64,000 nucleotides of DNA from Halobellus litoreus (GTDB taxonomy: Archaea > Halobacteriota > Halobacteria > Halobacteriales > Haloferacaceae): contig NZ_JANHAW010000002.1 of the NCBI RefSeq assembly GCF_024464595.1, positions 496,001-560,000 of the forward strand. Reading direction: 5' to 3'. Each line of letters opens with the position of its first letter. Positions within the stretch are counted from its first letter, which is position 1. Below the pieces are notes generated by a model. That model worked only from the letters and a program-made list of their open reading frames with translations. It did not search any database and had not been told where the DNA came from. Position numbers and translations under genes: made by a program. Shown piece after piece: positions 44,280-52,304 of this stretch.

Positions 44280-45127
44280 TGGCCCTCGAAACCGACACGG
44301 ACGGCGCAGACGGCTTCGACGACCTCCTGGCGTTCGTCGAGTCGTCGCTCTCCTTCGCGACGAGTTCGTACAACCGCTCGTACCTCGATCGACGGATCTC
44401 GGCGCGGATGCGGCGTCGCGACGTCGAGGAGTACGACGCCTACCAGGCGCTGCTCGAAGACGACGAGGAGGAACAGGAAGCGCTGTTGAACGCCCTCAGC
44501 GTCAACGTCACGAGCTTCTTCCGGAACCCGGAGGTCTGGGAGGGCCTCAGAGAGATCATCGCGGAGCTGAGCGAGGCGGGTCGGACCCGGATCTGGAGCG
44601 CCGCCTGTTCGGACGGCCGGGAGGCGTACTCCGCGGCGATGCTGGCGCTCGACGACGACCGGATCGACGACACCCGGGTCGAGATCCTCGGGACCGACAT
44701 CAAGCCCGAGATCCTCCGCGCGGCGCGTCGGGGCGAGTATCACGCCTCGGAGACCAACGATCTCGACGAACAGCTCGAACCGCTGGCCGACAGCGACCGG
44801 TACGTCGAACAGGAGGGCGACACCTACCGCGTCACCGACGAAGTCCGGGACCTCGTCTCGTTCAGGCGACACGACCTCGTCCAGGAGGATCCGCCGCGGA
44901 CGTTCGACCTCGTGATCTGCCGGAACCTGTTCATCTACATCAACAAGGGGGCCAAGGAGGCCATCTTCGAGACGCTCGGCTCGGCCGTCGAACCGGGCGG
45001 GTATCTGACGATCGGGATGACCGAGACCGTCCCGGCTTCGTGTCGGGACCGGTTCGAACCGGTGAAGAAACGGCTCAGAATCTACCGCGACACGGCGAAG
45101 AAAGAGGCGTCGCGTTCCCGGAGGTGA
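44279..45127 (+). CDS. cheR: Chemotaxis methyltransferase CheR
   Basis: About 282 residues. The N-terminal helical domain has SYNRSYLDRRISARMRRR for receptor contact; the SAM domain shows VNVTSFFRNPEVWEGL, IWSAACSDGREAYSAAMLA and FDLVICRNLFIYI. It methylates transducer Glu residues. It starts at the A of the cheA TGA (TGATG). Confidence 0.96.
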   Translation: MALETDTDGADGFDDLLAFVESSLSFATSSYNRSYLDRRISARMRRRDVEEYDAYQALLEDDEEEQEALLNALSVNVTSFFRNPEVWEGLREIIAELSEAGRTRIWSAACSDGREAYSAAMLALDDDRIDDTRVEILGTDIKPEILRAARRGEYHASETNDLDEQLEPLADSDRYVEQEGDTYRVTDEVRDLVSFRRHDLVQEDPPRTFDLVICRNLFIYINKGAKEAIFETLGSAVEPGGYLTIGMTETVPASCRDRFEPVKKRLRIYRDTAKKEASRSRR

Positions 45128-45128
45128 G

Positions 45129-46028
45129 GTGACGGTGAAACCCGGCGAAACGAAGATCGCGGACTCGCGCGGGCGGTTCCTCCAGGCTCTCCGAAACGGC
45201 CGCGAGCGGAACGACGCCGCGTGGACCAACGGTCGCATCCTGCTGTCGAACCGCCGGATCGTGCTGGCGGGCACCGGCGGGAAGCGGACGTTCGCGCTCT
45301 CGGACATCGAGCACATCGGCGGGCGATTCGACGTGAACCAGCGCGTCGCGACCGTCGCCGACTACCTCGCACTCCAGTTCGACGGCGGCGAGGACGTGAT
45401 CCTCGTCGCGCCGGCGGAGTTCGAGGAGTTCAAGCTGGATCTCTACGACGCGATCCTCTCCTCGACGCAGTTTCTCGTCCGTCACCCCGCCGTCGAGGGC
45501 GGCGTCGTGCAGAACACCGAGTGGGTCGGTGCGCGGATCAAGGTCGAGGGGGACGCGGAAACCCAGGCGGTGAACATCGCGACGGTCACGGGAACATTCG
45601 TCGAGATCCCGCTCGACGACATCGGCGACATCTCGATCGGGCGACGGACCGTCAGGGAGGAGCAGCGCAAGGTCGTCGAAGTCGAACACTCGGACGAATC
45701 GACGAGCGTCCAGACGTACGTTTCCGGCCCCGAACGGCCGGTCGGGGTCCTGAGCTCGCTCCTGCGCATCGGCGAGGAACAGGCCGAGACGTCGCTGGAC
45801 CTCTCGCGGCAGGACAAACAGGTCCTGATGGCGTTGTACTCCGGGGTCTCGCCGTTCGACATCCCGCAGTTTCTCGGGATCGACGTCGACCAGGTCGAGG
45901 AGCTGTTCGTCCGCCTGATCGACCACGACGTCCTCGACGAAGTTCGGGTCCGCCACGAGGTGGAACTGAACGCCCGCGGTCGCTCGATCGCGGCCGACGC
46001 CATCGACGAACAGGGCGCGGAGATGTGA
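45129..46028 (+). CDS. cheF: Archaeal taxis protein CheF
   Basis: A 299-residue protein of the haloarchaeal CheF (DUF439) family. It begins GETKIADSRGRFLQALRNGR and ends with a winged-helix-like part (DKQVLMALYSGVSPFDIPQF). CheF connects CheY and the archaellum motor; knowledge comes from Halobacterium. It starts with GTG one base after the cheR stop. It is the last gene of cheB-A-R-F. Confidence 0.92.
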   Translation: MTVKPGETKIADSRGRFLQALRNGRERNDAAWTNGRILLSNRRIVLAGTGGKRTFALSDIEHIGGRFDVNQRVATVADYLALQFDGGEDVILVAPAEFEEFKLDLYDAILSSTQFLVRHPAVEGGVVQNTEWVGARIKVEGDAETQAVNIATVTGTFVEIPLDDIGDISIGRRTVREEQRKVVEVEHSDESTSVQTYVSGPERPVGVLSSLLRIGEEQAETSLDLSRQDKQVLMALYSGVSPFDIPQFLGIDVDQVEELFVRLIDHDVLDEVRVRHEVELNARGRSIAADAIDEQGAEM

Positions 46029-46055
46029 GCGGGAGCGCGACCCCCGCGCGGCCGA

Positions 46056-46439
46056 TCACCCCCGCGCGATCGACAGGATCTCCGTCCGCGCGTCGCTGGC
46101 GCAGTCGCGACCGCCGCGGCCGAAATGGAGCGTGTTCGCGTTCACCGGGTCGCTGAGCAACCCGCCGCTGTCGACCGGAACGCCCGTCTGCTCGATCTGA
46201 AGGTAGCCGATCGTGAGGCCCTTCGAGAGGTCGACCCCGAGGATTTCGTCGGCCGGAATGGTCTTATCGTCGAACCGGGACCGCTCGACGCGTTCGATGT
46301 AGACGCGGTCGTCGTAGACGATCAGGGTTCCGTCCTGGAACTCACAAATGAGGGTTGCTTCCGGGTGGCGCTCGGCGGGAGCGGCGTCGTCGCCGTCGCG
46401 GCTGTCGTCGTCGCGTCCCCACGGGAAGAGGCCCATCAC
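46056..46439 (-). CDS. PH-like-domain hypothetical protein
   Basis: A 127-residue acidic protein. The middle reads ILCEF-like ATLICEFQDGTLIVYDDRVY, then ERSRFDDKTIPADEILGVDL and KGLTIGYLQIEQTG, a pattern of bacterial PH-type domains (DUF4429-like). The C-terminal part has a conserved LHFGRGGRDCA. Function unknown; it converges with cheF. Confidence 0.65.
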   Translation of the reverse strand: MMGLFPWGRDDDSRDGDDAAPAERHPEATLICEFQDGTLIVYDDRVYIERVERSRFDDKTIPADEILGVDLSKGLTIGYLQIEQTGVPVDSGGLLSDPVNANTLHFGRGGRDCASDARTEILSIARG

Positions 46440-46577
46440 CCGCTCCTACTCCCGTCGTTCGCAAAAGCGTTCGCCCGGTTTCTGCCGTGAGTCGATCGCC
46501 GAACGATCGATACCGAGCACCGATCGAACGCGTCCTCCGCGACGACGAACGTTTATATCCGAACGGGCGGCCAGACG

Positions 46578-46650
46578 GGCCGTGACGTAGGAGACGTCCC
46601 GCGTCGGGCAGCGGTCGTTCGGCACGTCGACGCGGGTTCAGAGCGAACAG
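46578..46650 (+). ncRNA. Candidate structured RNA with its own promoter
   Basis: TTTATATCC at 46552-46560 is a strong TATA-like box in a GC-rich area; initiation would fall near 46578. The following sequence has no gene on this strand, but holds a perfect 9-bp stem CCCGCGTCG (46598-46606) / CGACGCGGG (46628-46636) around a 21-nt loop. It lies in the 306-bp gap between a minus-strand PH-like gene and the 3' end of the MutS-like gene. Evidence is promoter plus fold only. Confidence 0.25.
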
Positions 46651-46745
46651 CCACCGATCGCTCGTATGTGCCGACTGTTAGCAATTACGACTGTACCACG
46701 CCAATCGCGACTGCACTATGCGGGATCGGCGGCCGGCGTGTGCTC

Positions 46746-48488
46746 TCACTCACCCGCCCACTCGGCGTCCGACAGCGTCCGCTGGACGGCCTCCTCGCCG
46801 ACGGCGAACGCCAGGGCCTCGAAGCCGCGCCGCTCCGCACGGTCCCGGGCGTTGGCGACGAGTCGGGAGACGATGAACTCCGGCGTCGACTTCCCGACCG
46901 TCCCGAACCGCGGCTGGTAGTCGACGCGGAGCGCCAGGTCCTCGGTCAACCCCTCCGCGAAGATGCCGTCGATGCGCGCCGCCGGCGGGAGCGGACTAAG
47001 GTCCTCCGCCAGGTGCGTCACGTACACGCCGAGAGCGTCGCGGTCGACGGTCAGGTCGACGAGCCCGTTCAGCAGATCCGCGGCCCGACCGGGTTCGGTG
47101 ATCGCCTCGAACTCGTCGACGAGCATCAGCGTCCGCTCGCCGGTCGACAGCGGCGGCACGATCGACTTCAGCGTCGACTCGAGCACGCCCGCGTTGAAGC
47201 TGGCGTGCCGGCGGTGGAACACTACCGTGTCGAACCGTCCGATGTCGGCGCGTTCCGCGGGGACAGGGAGCCCCATCGAGGCCAGAAGCGCGACCTGCGC
47301 GAGCGTCTCCAAGAGCGTCGTCTTCCCGCCCGAATTCGCCCCGGTGAGCACGGCGACCCGGTCACCCGAGGGCGGGCTTGGATCGCCGCCGACGTCGTGC
47401 GTTCCGACGCCGTACGTCACGGGTTGCACGTCGCCCGAGAGTGTGAGGTTCCGCGCGCCCGCCACCGCGAGTCCGTCGTCGACGAGCCGCGGCCTCGTCA
47501 GGTCGTAGGCGGCCGCGAACCGTCCCAGCGAGAGTTCGAACGCGATGTCGGAGACCGCGTCGACGGCGACGTCGACGTCCTCGCGTGCGGCCGCCACGTC
47601 CTCGCGTAACTCGGCGGCGACGGCCGACTCCCGTTCCGCCACGTCGGCGTCCAGTTCGGCTAGGAGAGACCGGAGCGACGTCGACGCGAAGTCCGCCTCG
47701 TCGTGGGCGTCGTCGGCCACCGCGGCCTGCACCCGGCCCCGTCGAACGGCCGTCTCGCCCGCGACGTATTCGACGAAGCCGGATCGGAACTCCTCGAAAC
47801 TCCGGACCCCACGTTCCCGAACGGTTTCGAGGACGTCGAGCGCGTTCGCCTCCAGGTCGGCGACGGCGTCGCGGCGCTCGCGGAGCCGGTCGAGTTCCGC
47901 GTCGGTGCCGGGTGCGACGGAGCCGTCCTCGTCGACGGTGCCGAGCGCGTCGACGGCGGTTCGCAGCGCCTCGTCGTCCAGGTCCTCCAACGTCTCGAAC
48001 GTATCGCCCCGGAGACCGACCTCCCGGAGCGTCAGCGCCGTCTCGACCGCGACGCGTTCGGTACCGCCGGCGTCGTCGTAGGCGTCGAACGCCGAGCGGA
48101 TCGCCCCGCGCTCGTCGTCAGTGAGATCGTCCCACGCGTCACGAGCAGTCAGGACGCGATCGAGTCGGGCCTCGCGCGCATCGACGTCGGCGAGCGGCGT
48201 CAACACCCGGATCCGATCGGCGGCGTGTTCTGTGAGCGCGTGCTCGCTCGCGAGCGTCAACAGGTCGTCGTAGACGTCGCGAGCGTCGCGCGTCCCGAGC
48301 GTCTCGATGCCGGCCGCACCGTTCGCTCGCCGGAGGATCCGCACCGCCCGGCCCCGGGAGATGCCCGCGTCGGCGAGCGCGCGGATGTTCGCGCTCTCGA
48401 TGGCTTCGATCGCCTGCTCGACGCCGAGCGCCTCCCGGAGCCGTTCGCTCGTCTTTGGGCCGACCCCCCAGTAGTCCTCCAGTCGCAT
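46746..48488 (-). CDS. MutS-family ATPase with N-terminal helix-hairpin-helix
   Basis: About 580 residues from the ATG at 48488. It starts with YWGVGPKTSERLREALG, a helix-hairpin-helix. A long helical, coiled-coil-like middle resembles the MutS lever/clamp domains. The ATPase has Walker A TGANSGGKTTLLETL and Walker B TLMLVDEFEAIT, plus a late HLAEDLSPL His switch. Mismatch-recognition domains I and II are missing, so it is of the MutS2/MutS5 type rather than a mismatch repair MutS. It may act on recombination intermediates or stalled ribosomes; both are known for relatives. Confidence 0.85.
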   Translation of the reverse strand: MRLEDYWGVGPKTSERLREALGVEQAIEAIESANIRALADAGISRGRAVRILRRANGAAGIETLGTRDARDVYDDLLTLASEHALTEHAADRIRVLTPLADVDAREARLDRVLTARDAWDDLTDDERGAIRSAFDAYDDAGGTERVAVETALTLREVGLRGDTFETLEDLDDEALRTAVDALGTVDEDGSVAPGTDAELDRLRERRDAVADLEANALDVLETVRERGVRSFEEFRSGFVEYVAGETAVRRGRVQAAVADDAHDEADFASTSLRSLLAELDADVAERESAVAAELREDVAAAREDVDVAVDAVSDIAFELSLGRFAAAYDLTRPRLVDDGLAVAGARNLTLSGDVQPVTYGVGTHDVGGDPSPPSGDRVAVLTGANSGGKTTLLETLAQVALLASMGLPVPAERADIGRFDTVVFHRRHASFNAGVLESTLKSIVPPLSTGERTLMLVDEFEAITEPGRAADLLNGLVDLTVDRDALGVYVTHLAEDLSPLPPAARIDGIFAEGLTEDLALRVDYQPRFGTVGKSTPEFIVSRLVANARDRAERRGFEALAFAVGEEAVQRTLSDAEWAGE

Positions 48489-48582
48489 ACCGGCATCTCC
48501 AGCGGGACCGCCTTGTAGGTTGGCGGTCCCAAGACGGGGAGCGTCGGTGTGGACACCCCGAGCGGGGACGCTGCGCCGAAGG

Positions 48583-48747
48583 CTATAGCGACGAGACGCG
48601 TCGCGATCGGGCGTCGCGAACGGCCGCCCCCTCTCTGATCGCATCTTCGCAGTGTGGGCAGACGCGCGCGTTCTCGAACCCGTCGGGGGCGAACACTCTG
48701 ACGTAGTCGCGTGAGACGAACGAGCCGCAGTTCTCACACTCAGGCAC
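48583..48747 (-). CDS. DUF7563-like small zinc-ribbon protein
   Basis: A 54-residue protein from a GTG at 48747: PECENCGSFVSRDYVRVFAP, then FENARVCPHCEDAIREGA. Two CxxC pairs form a zinc ribbon; the whole fits the short haloarchaeal DUF7563 family. Too short to appear in many gene calls. Function unknown. Confidence 0.75.
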   Translation of the reverse strand: MPECENCGSFVSRDYVRVFAPDGFENARVCPHCEDAIREGAAVRDARSRRVSSL

Positions 48748-48886
48748 GGGACTCCACCTCGGTGACGGTTCGGTCGGTCATATCCATCTGTGTCGAGGAG
48801 TCCCATACCCCTAACACGGGACCCTACGTCATTAGGCCTCCTCGGCCGACCGGCGTATTCGCCGAGTGAGGGGCAACTATTTGTCG

Positions 48887-50740
48887 ATGGAATCGCTTTC
48901 CTCGCTATACGCAGTGATGCTATCTGAGGGAGTGTCGGGCGACGTGGAGGTGACCTCCGACCCCGGAGACACGGAATCGGATCCGGTCGTCCTCGTCGTC
49001 GACGACGACAGGGACCTCGCGGACACCTGCGAGTACTGGCTCCGCGACGACTACGAAGTCCGCGTGGCGTACGGCGGCGAGTCTGCGCTCGATCTGATGG
49101 ACGACGCCGTCGACGTCGTTCTCCTGGACCGCAGGATGCCCGACCGCTCCGGCGACGAGGTGCTCGAAGAAATCGACGCGCGAGGGTTCGACTGTCGCGT
49201 CGCAATGATGACCGCGGTCGAACCCGACACGGACATCGTCGAGATGCCGTTCGACGAGTACCTCGTCAAGCCGGTCGACGAAGACGACCTCAGAGAGACC
49301 GTCGAGGAGCTACTGGTTCGCTCGGAGTTCGACGATCGGATCAGGGAGTACTTCGCGCTGGTGTCGACCGAGACGGTCCTCGGCGAACGCGACGTGAGCG
49401 AACTGGGGAACCCCGACGTCCTCGACGATCTGACCGAGCGCGTCCGGCGGCTCAGAGACGAGCGCGAGTCGGAGATCCGCGAGCGCGAGCGGCAACTGGA
49501 CCGGATCCGACGGATCAACGGGTTCCTCAGAGAAGTCGACCGGGCGCTGGTCGACGCGACGACCCGGGGCGACATCGCGGACAGCGTCTGTGCGACCTTC
49601 GAGGCGTCCCCGTACGAGGGCGCGTGGGTCGCCCGGTACAACCAGGCGATCGACACCGTCGAGTGCCAGTCGGCCTCGGAATCGATCGCCTCGCCGTTCG
49701 GCGACGACGCCGGCGGGCCGCCCGTCGAAGGCACGAGCACCGCTCCCGGTGACGTGGTTCGGGAGGCCGTCGATACCAGCGCCGTCGTGACCGCGACCGT
49801 CCCACCCGAGCACGCCGCGGTGGTGTTGGCAGACGCCGACCCGCCGGAGGCCGAGCGAACCGTCGTCGCGGTGCCGATCAGGTACCGCGAGACGGTCTAC
49901 GGTGCGTTAGTCGTCTACGTCCGCGGGACCGTGACCGACGAAGAGCGGTCGATGCTTGGGGACGTCGGCGAAACGGTCGGACACGGCATCAACGCCGCGG
50001 AGTCGAAGCAGTTGCTCTACAGCGATACGGCGGTCGAACTGGAGTTCGACCACGCGGACACCCGCGACCTGATCGTGGACCTCTCACTGGAGTTCGAGAC
50101 GACCGTCCGACTGGAGGGGACGGCCCTGGCCGACGGCGGCGTCGTCTCCTGCTACGTCGCCGTCGAAGGGACGGACCCGTCGGCGGTACTGTCCGCGATT
50201 GCCCCGCTGGAGGCACTGGTGGACGCCCGCATCGTCTCCGTGGACGACGACGAGGCGGTGGTCGAACTCCGACTGACCGAGGCGTCGGTGGCGGTGACGC
50301 TCGTCGAACTGGGAGCGAGCATCGAGTCGTTTACCGCCACTCGCGGCGAGGGTCGACTCGTCGTCAGGGTACCGACTGGGTCGGATCTCAGAGCGCTCAC
50401 GAACGCGGTTCAGTCGTCGTACCCGGACGTCTCGGTCGTGGCGAAACGGGAGGTCGAAGACGAGATGCAGTCGACGTCGTCGTTCCGGCGACAGCTCGAG
50501 GAAAAGTTGACCGACAGACAGCGCGACGTGATGGAGACTGCACTCGCTTCGGGATACTTCGAGTGGCCGCGGGGAAGCACGGCCGAAGAGGTCGCCACGT
50601 CCCTGGGAATCGCCGCGCCGACGTTCCACGAACACCTCCGGTCGGGGGAACGGAAACTCATCGAGGCGTTCTTTTCGGAGTCCTCGGAGGGACGGCAGTT
50701 TGGTGACCGAGACGCCGACGCAGCGGTCGACGAGCGCTGA
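48887..50740 (+). CDS. Response regulator with REC, HalX, GAF-like and Bat HTH-10 domains
   Basis: About 617 residues. The receiver (PVVLVVDDDRDLADTCEYWL, with DVVLLDRRMP for the phospho-Asp, and VKPV) is followed by a HalX segment (EYFALVSTETVLGERDVSEL), a GAF-like domain, a bacterio-opsin-activator domain (HADTRDLIVDLSLEFETTVR), and HTH-10 (LTDRQRDVMETALASGYFEW ... EEVATSLGIAAPTFHEHLRS). A histidine kinase input and a DNA output can be expected. ATG at 48887; GTG at 48866 is also possible. No kinase lies next to it. Confidence 0.9.
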   Translation: MESLSSLYAVMLSEGVSGDVEVTSDPGDTESDPVVLVVDDDRDLADTCEYWLRDDYEVRVAYGGESALDLMDDAVDVVLLDRRMPDRSGDEVLEEIDARGFDCRVAMMTAVEPDTDIVEMPFDEYLVKPVDEDDLRETVEELLVRSEFDDRIREYFALVSTETVLGERDVSELGNPDVLDDLTERVRRLRDERESEIRERERQLDRIRRINGFLREVDRALVDATTRGDIADSVCATFEASPYEGAWVARYNQAIDTVECQSASESIASPFGDDAGGPPVEGTSTAPGDVVREAVDTSAVVTATVPPEHAAVVLADADPPEAERTVVAVPIRYRETVYGALVVYVRGTVTDEERSMLGDVGETVGHGINAAESKQLLYSDTAVELEFDHADTRDLIVDLSLEFETTVRLEGTALADGGVVSCYVAVEGTDPSAVLSAIAPLEALVDARIVSVDDDEAVVELRLTEASVAVTLVELGASIESFTATRGEGRLVVRVPTGSDLRALTNAVQSSYPDVSVVAKREVEDEMQSTSSFRRQLEEKLTDRQRDVMETALASGYFEWPRGSTAEEVATSLGIAAPTFHEHLRSGERKLIEAFFSESSEGRQFGDRDADAAVDER

Positions 50741-50764
50741 GAACCCGTCGCCCTCGGCGACCGC

Positions 50765-50965
50765 TCAGGCGTCGTTCATCCGCTGGGTGCGTTCGTCGCC
50801 GCAGGCGCGACACTTCGTCACCCGGTAGGGCTCGCGGGAGAACGCGCGGTTCGTCTCCTTCTTGCTCTCGGTCTTGAGTTCGATCGAAACCTCGTGTGGC
50901 GTTCGGGATCCGCACTCCTCGCAGAACTCGGTAAGTTCGGTCAGCGTCGACTGGCTCTTTGACAT
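50765..50965 (-). CDS. Small two-CxxC zinc-ribbon protein
   Basis: A 66-residue protein with CEECGSRTPHEV and a second CRACGDERTQRM pair, joined by a basic stretch. Such DUF7835-like short zinc ribbons are common in haloarchaea. It converges with the response regulator gene. Function unknown. Confidence 0.75.
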   Translation of the reverse strand: MSKSQSTLTELTEFCEECGSRTPHEVSIELKTESKKETNRAFSREPYRVTKCRACGDERTQRMNDA

Positions 50966-51089
50966 TGTGGTTCAGTACTTCGAAGAACGGGCGAGATCCC
51001 AATGACTCCAGACCCTACATCGTTAGGGTTCAGTGTCGACCGTGACTCTTCCCGAAGGCGAGTGGATCCGAGCGTCGGTCGTGACCGGC

Positions 51090-52241
51090 TCAGACGCCGC
51101 CCTGCCGGTAGATGAGGTTGCGTTGGATCTCGTTGGCGCCCTCGTAGATGACGGGGATCCGGACGTCCCGGTAGACCCTCGAGATCGGGTACTCCTCGAG
51201 GACCGAGCGCCCGCCGTGGAGTTGCATCCCGCGTTCGGCGCAGTCCATCGCCGTCTCGGTGGACTTCGTCTTGGTCGCGGCGGCCCAGAAACCGGCGTCC
51301 TGGCCCGTTTCGACCTTGTGCGCCGCCCGCCAGTTGAGCGCTCGCGCGGCCTCGAACTCCATCCGCATATCCGCGAGGATGTGCTGGGTGGACTGGAAGT
51401 CGGCGATGTTTCGTCCGAAGGCCTCCCGGTCGTGGACGAAGGACCACGTCTCTTCGATGGCCCGCGCGGCGAGACCGATACCGTGGCCGCCCACGACGAC
51501 GCGGCCGTGGTTGAAGAAGTCCGCGAGCACGTAGAAGCCGCCGCCCTCGGTGCCGACGAGGTTCTCCTCGGGGACCTCGCAGTCGTCGAAGACGATGTGT
51601 CCCTGCTTGGAGGCGCGCATCCCGATCTTCTCCGGGATGTGCTCGGCCTCGTACCCCGGCGTGTCGGTCTCGACGATGAACATCGAGTAGTTCGAGTACC
51701 GGTCGTCGCCGTCGCCCGTCTTCGCGTACACCGTCAGCCAGTCGGCCTCCACGGCGTTCCCGACCCAGTACTTCTCGCCGTTGAGCACCCAGCCGTCGTC
51801 GGTCCGTTCGGCGGTCGTCGTCATCCCGGCCATATCCGACCCGGTCTGCGGTTCCGACACCGCGAGCCCCGAAATCTGCTCGTTCGCCGCGACCGGTCGG
51901 AGGTACTTCTCCTTCTGTTCCTCGGAGCCGTACTGCTCGACGATCTCACAACCGAAGGACGCGAGCATCAGCGTCAGTGCGATGCCGGCGTCGGCGGCGT
52001 AGAACTCCTCGTTGATCGCGAGGATCTGTTCGAGGTCGTACCCCTTCCCGCCGTACTCCTCTCCGATGTCCTGGGCGACCAATCCGGCGTCCATCCCCGC
52101 CTCCAGGACGTCCCAGGGGTACTCCGCCGACTCGAAGTAGGCCTCGGCGTTCGGTCGGATGTGCTCGTCGGCGAACTCGCGAGCCTCGCGTTTTACCTCC
52201 CGGGCGTGCTCCGGAACCACCGATTCGTCGAGAAGGTCCAT
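51090..52241 (-). CDS. Acyl-CoA dehydrogenase
   Basis: A 383-residue flavoenzyme. It shows GSDMAGMTTTAERTDDGWVL in the FAD/acyl-CoA middle domain, VGNAVEADWLTVYAKTG and a C-terminal helical domain with VIYEGANEIQRNLIYRQ. The Glu in YEGANE is the catalytic base in short-chain members. It oxidises acyl-CoA to enoyl-CoA in beta-oxidation. It shares a strand with the MenE-like, epimerase and mutase genes, though a promoter-like palindrome lies between it and MenE. Confidence 0.94.
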   Translation of the reverse strand: MDLLDESVVPEHAREVKREAREFADEHIRPNAEAYFESAEYPWDVLEAGMDAGLVAQDIGEEYGGKGYDLEQILAINEEFYAADAGIALTLMLASFGCEIVEQYGSEEQKEKYLRPVAANEQISGLAVSEPQTGSDMAGMTTTAERTDDGWVLNGEKYWVGNAVEADWLTVYAKTGDGDDRYSNYSMFIVETDTPGYEAEHIPEKIGMRASKQGHIVFDDCEVPEENLVGTEGGGFYVLADFFNHGRVVVGGHGIGLAARAIEETWSFVHDREAFGRNIADFQSTQHILADMRMEFEAARALNWRAAHKVETGQDAGFWAAATKTKSTETAMDCAERGMQLHGGRSVLEEYPISRVYRDVRIPVIYEGANEIQRNLIYRQGGV

Positions 52242-52281
52242 ACGGCACGCTCACGTGCCACGAGCAAATAACTCTCGGAAC

Positions 52282-52297
52282 TTTGAAAAACTTCAAA
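52282..52297 (-). promoter_or_regulatory. TTTGAA/TTCAAA operator-like palindrome before the acyl-CoA dehydrogenase gene
   Basis: TTTGAAAAACTTCAAA has perfect 6-bp arms and lies 41 bp before the minus-strand ATG at 52241. Directly further upstream is an A/T run (AAAAATAAAAAC on the minus strand) suited as TATA region. A fatty-acid responsive repressor could bind here. Confidence 0.4.
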
Positions 52298-52304
52298 CGA
52301 GTTT

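Noticed and set aside
46666-47609. Plus-strand frames opposite the MutS-like gene
   Set aside because: The codon pattern and motifs support the minus strand; these are shadows.
48489-49205. Upstream extension of the MutS-like frame
   Set aside because: It would cover the zinc-ribbon gene and the start of the response regulator; the ATG at 48488 begins right at the HhH domain.
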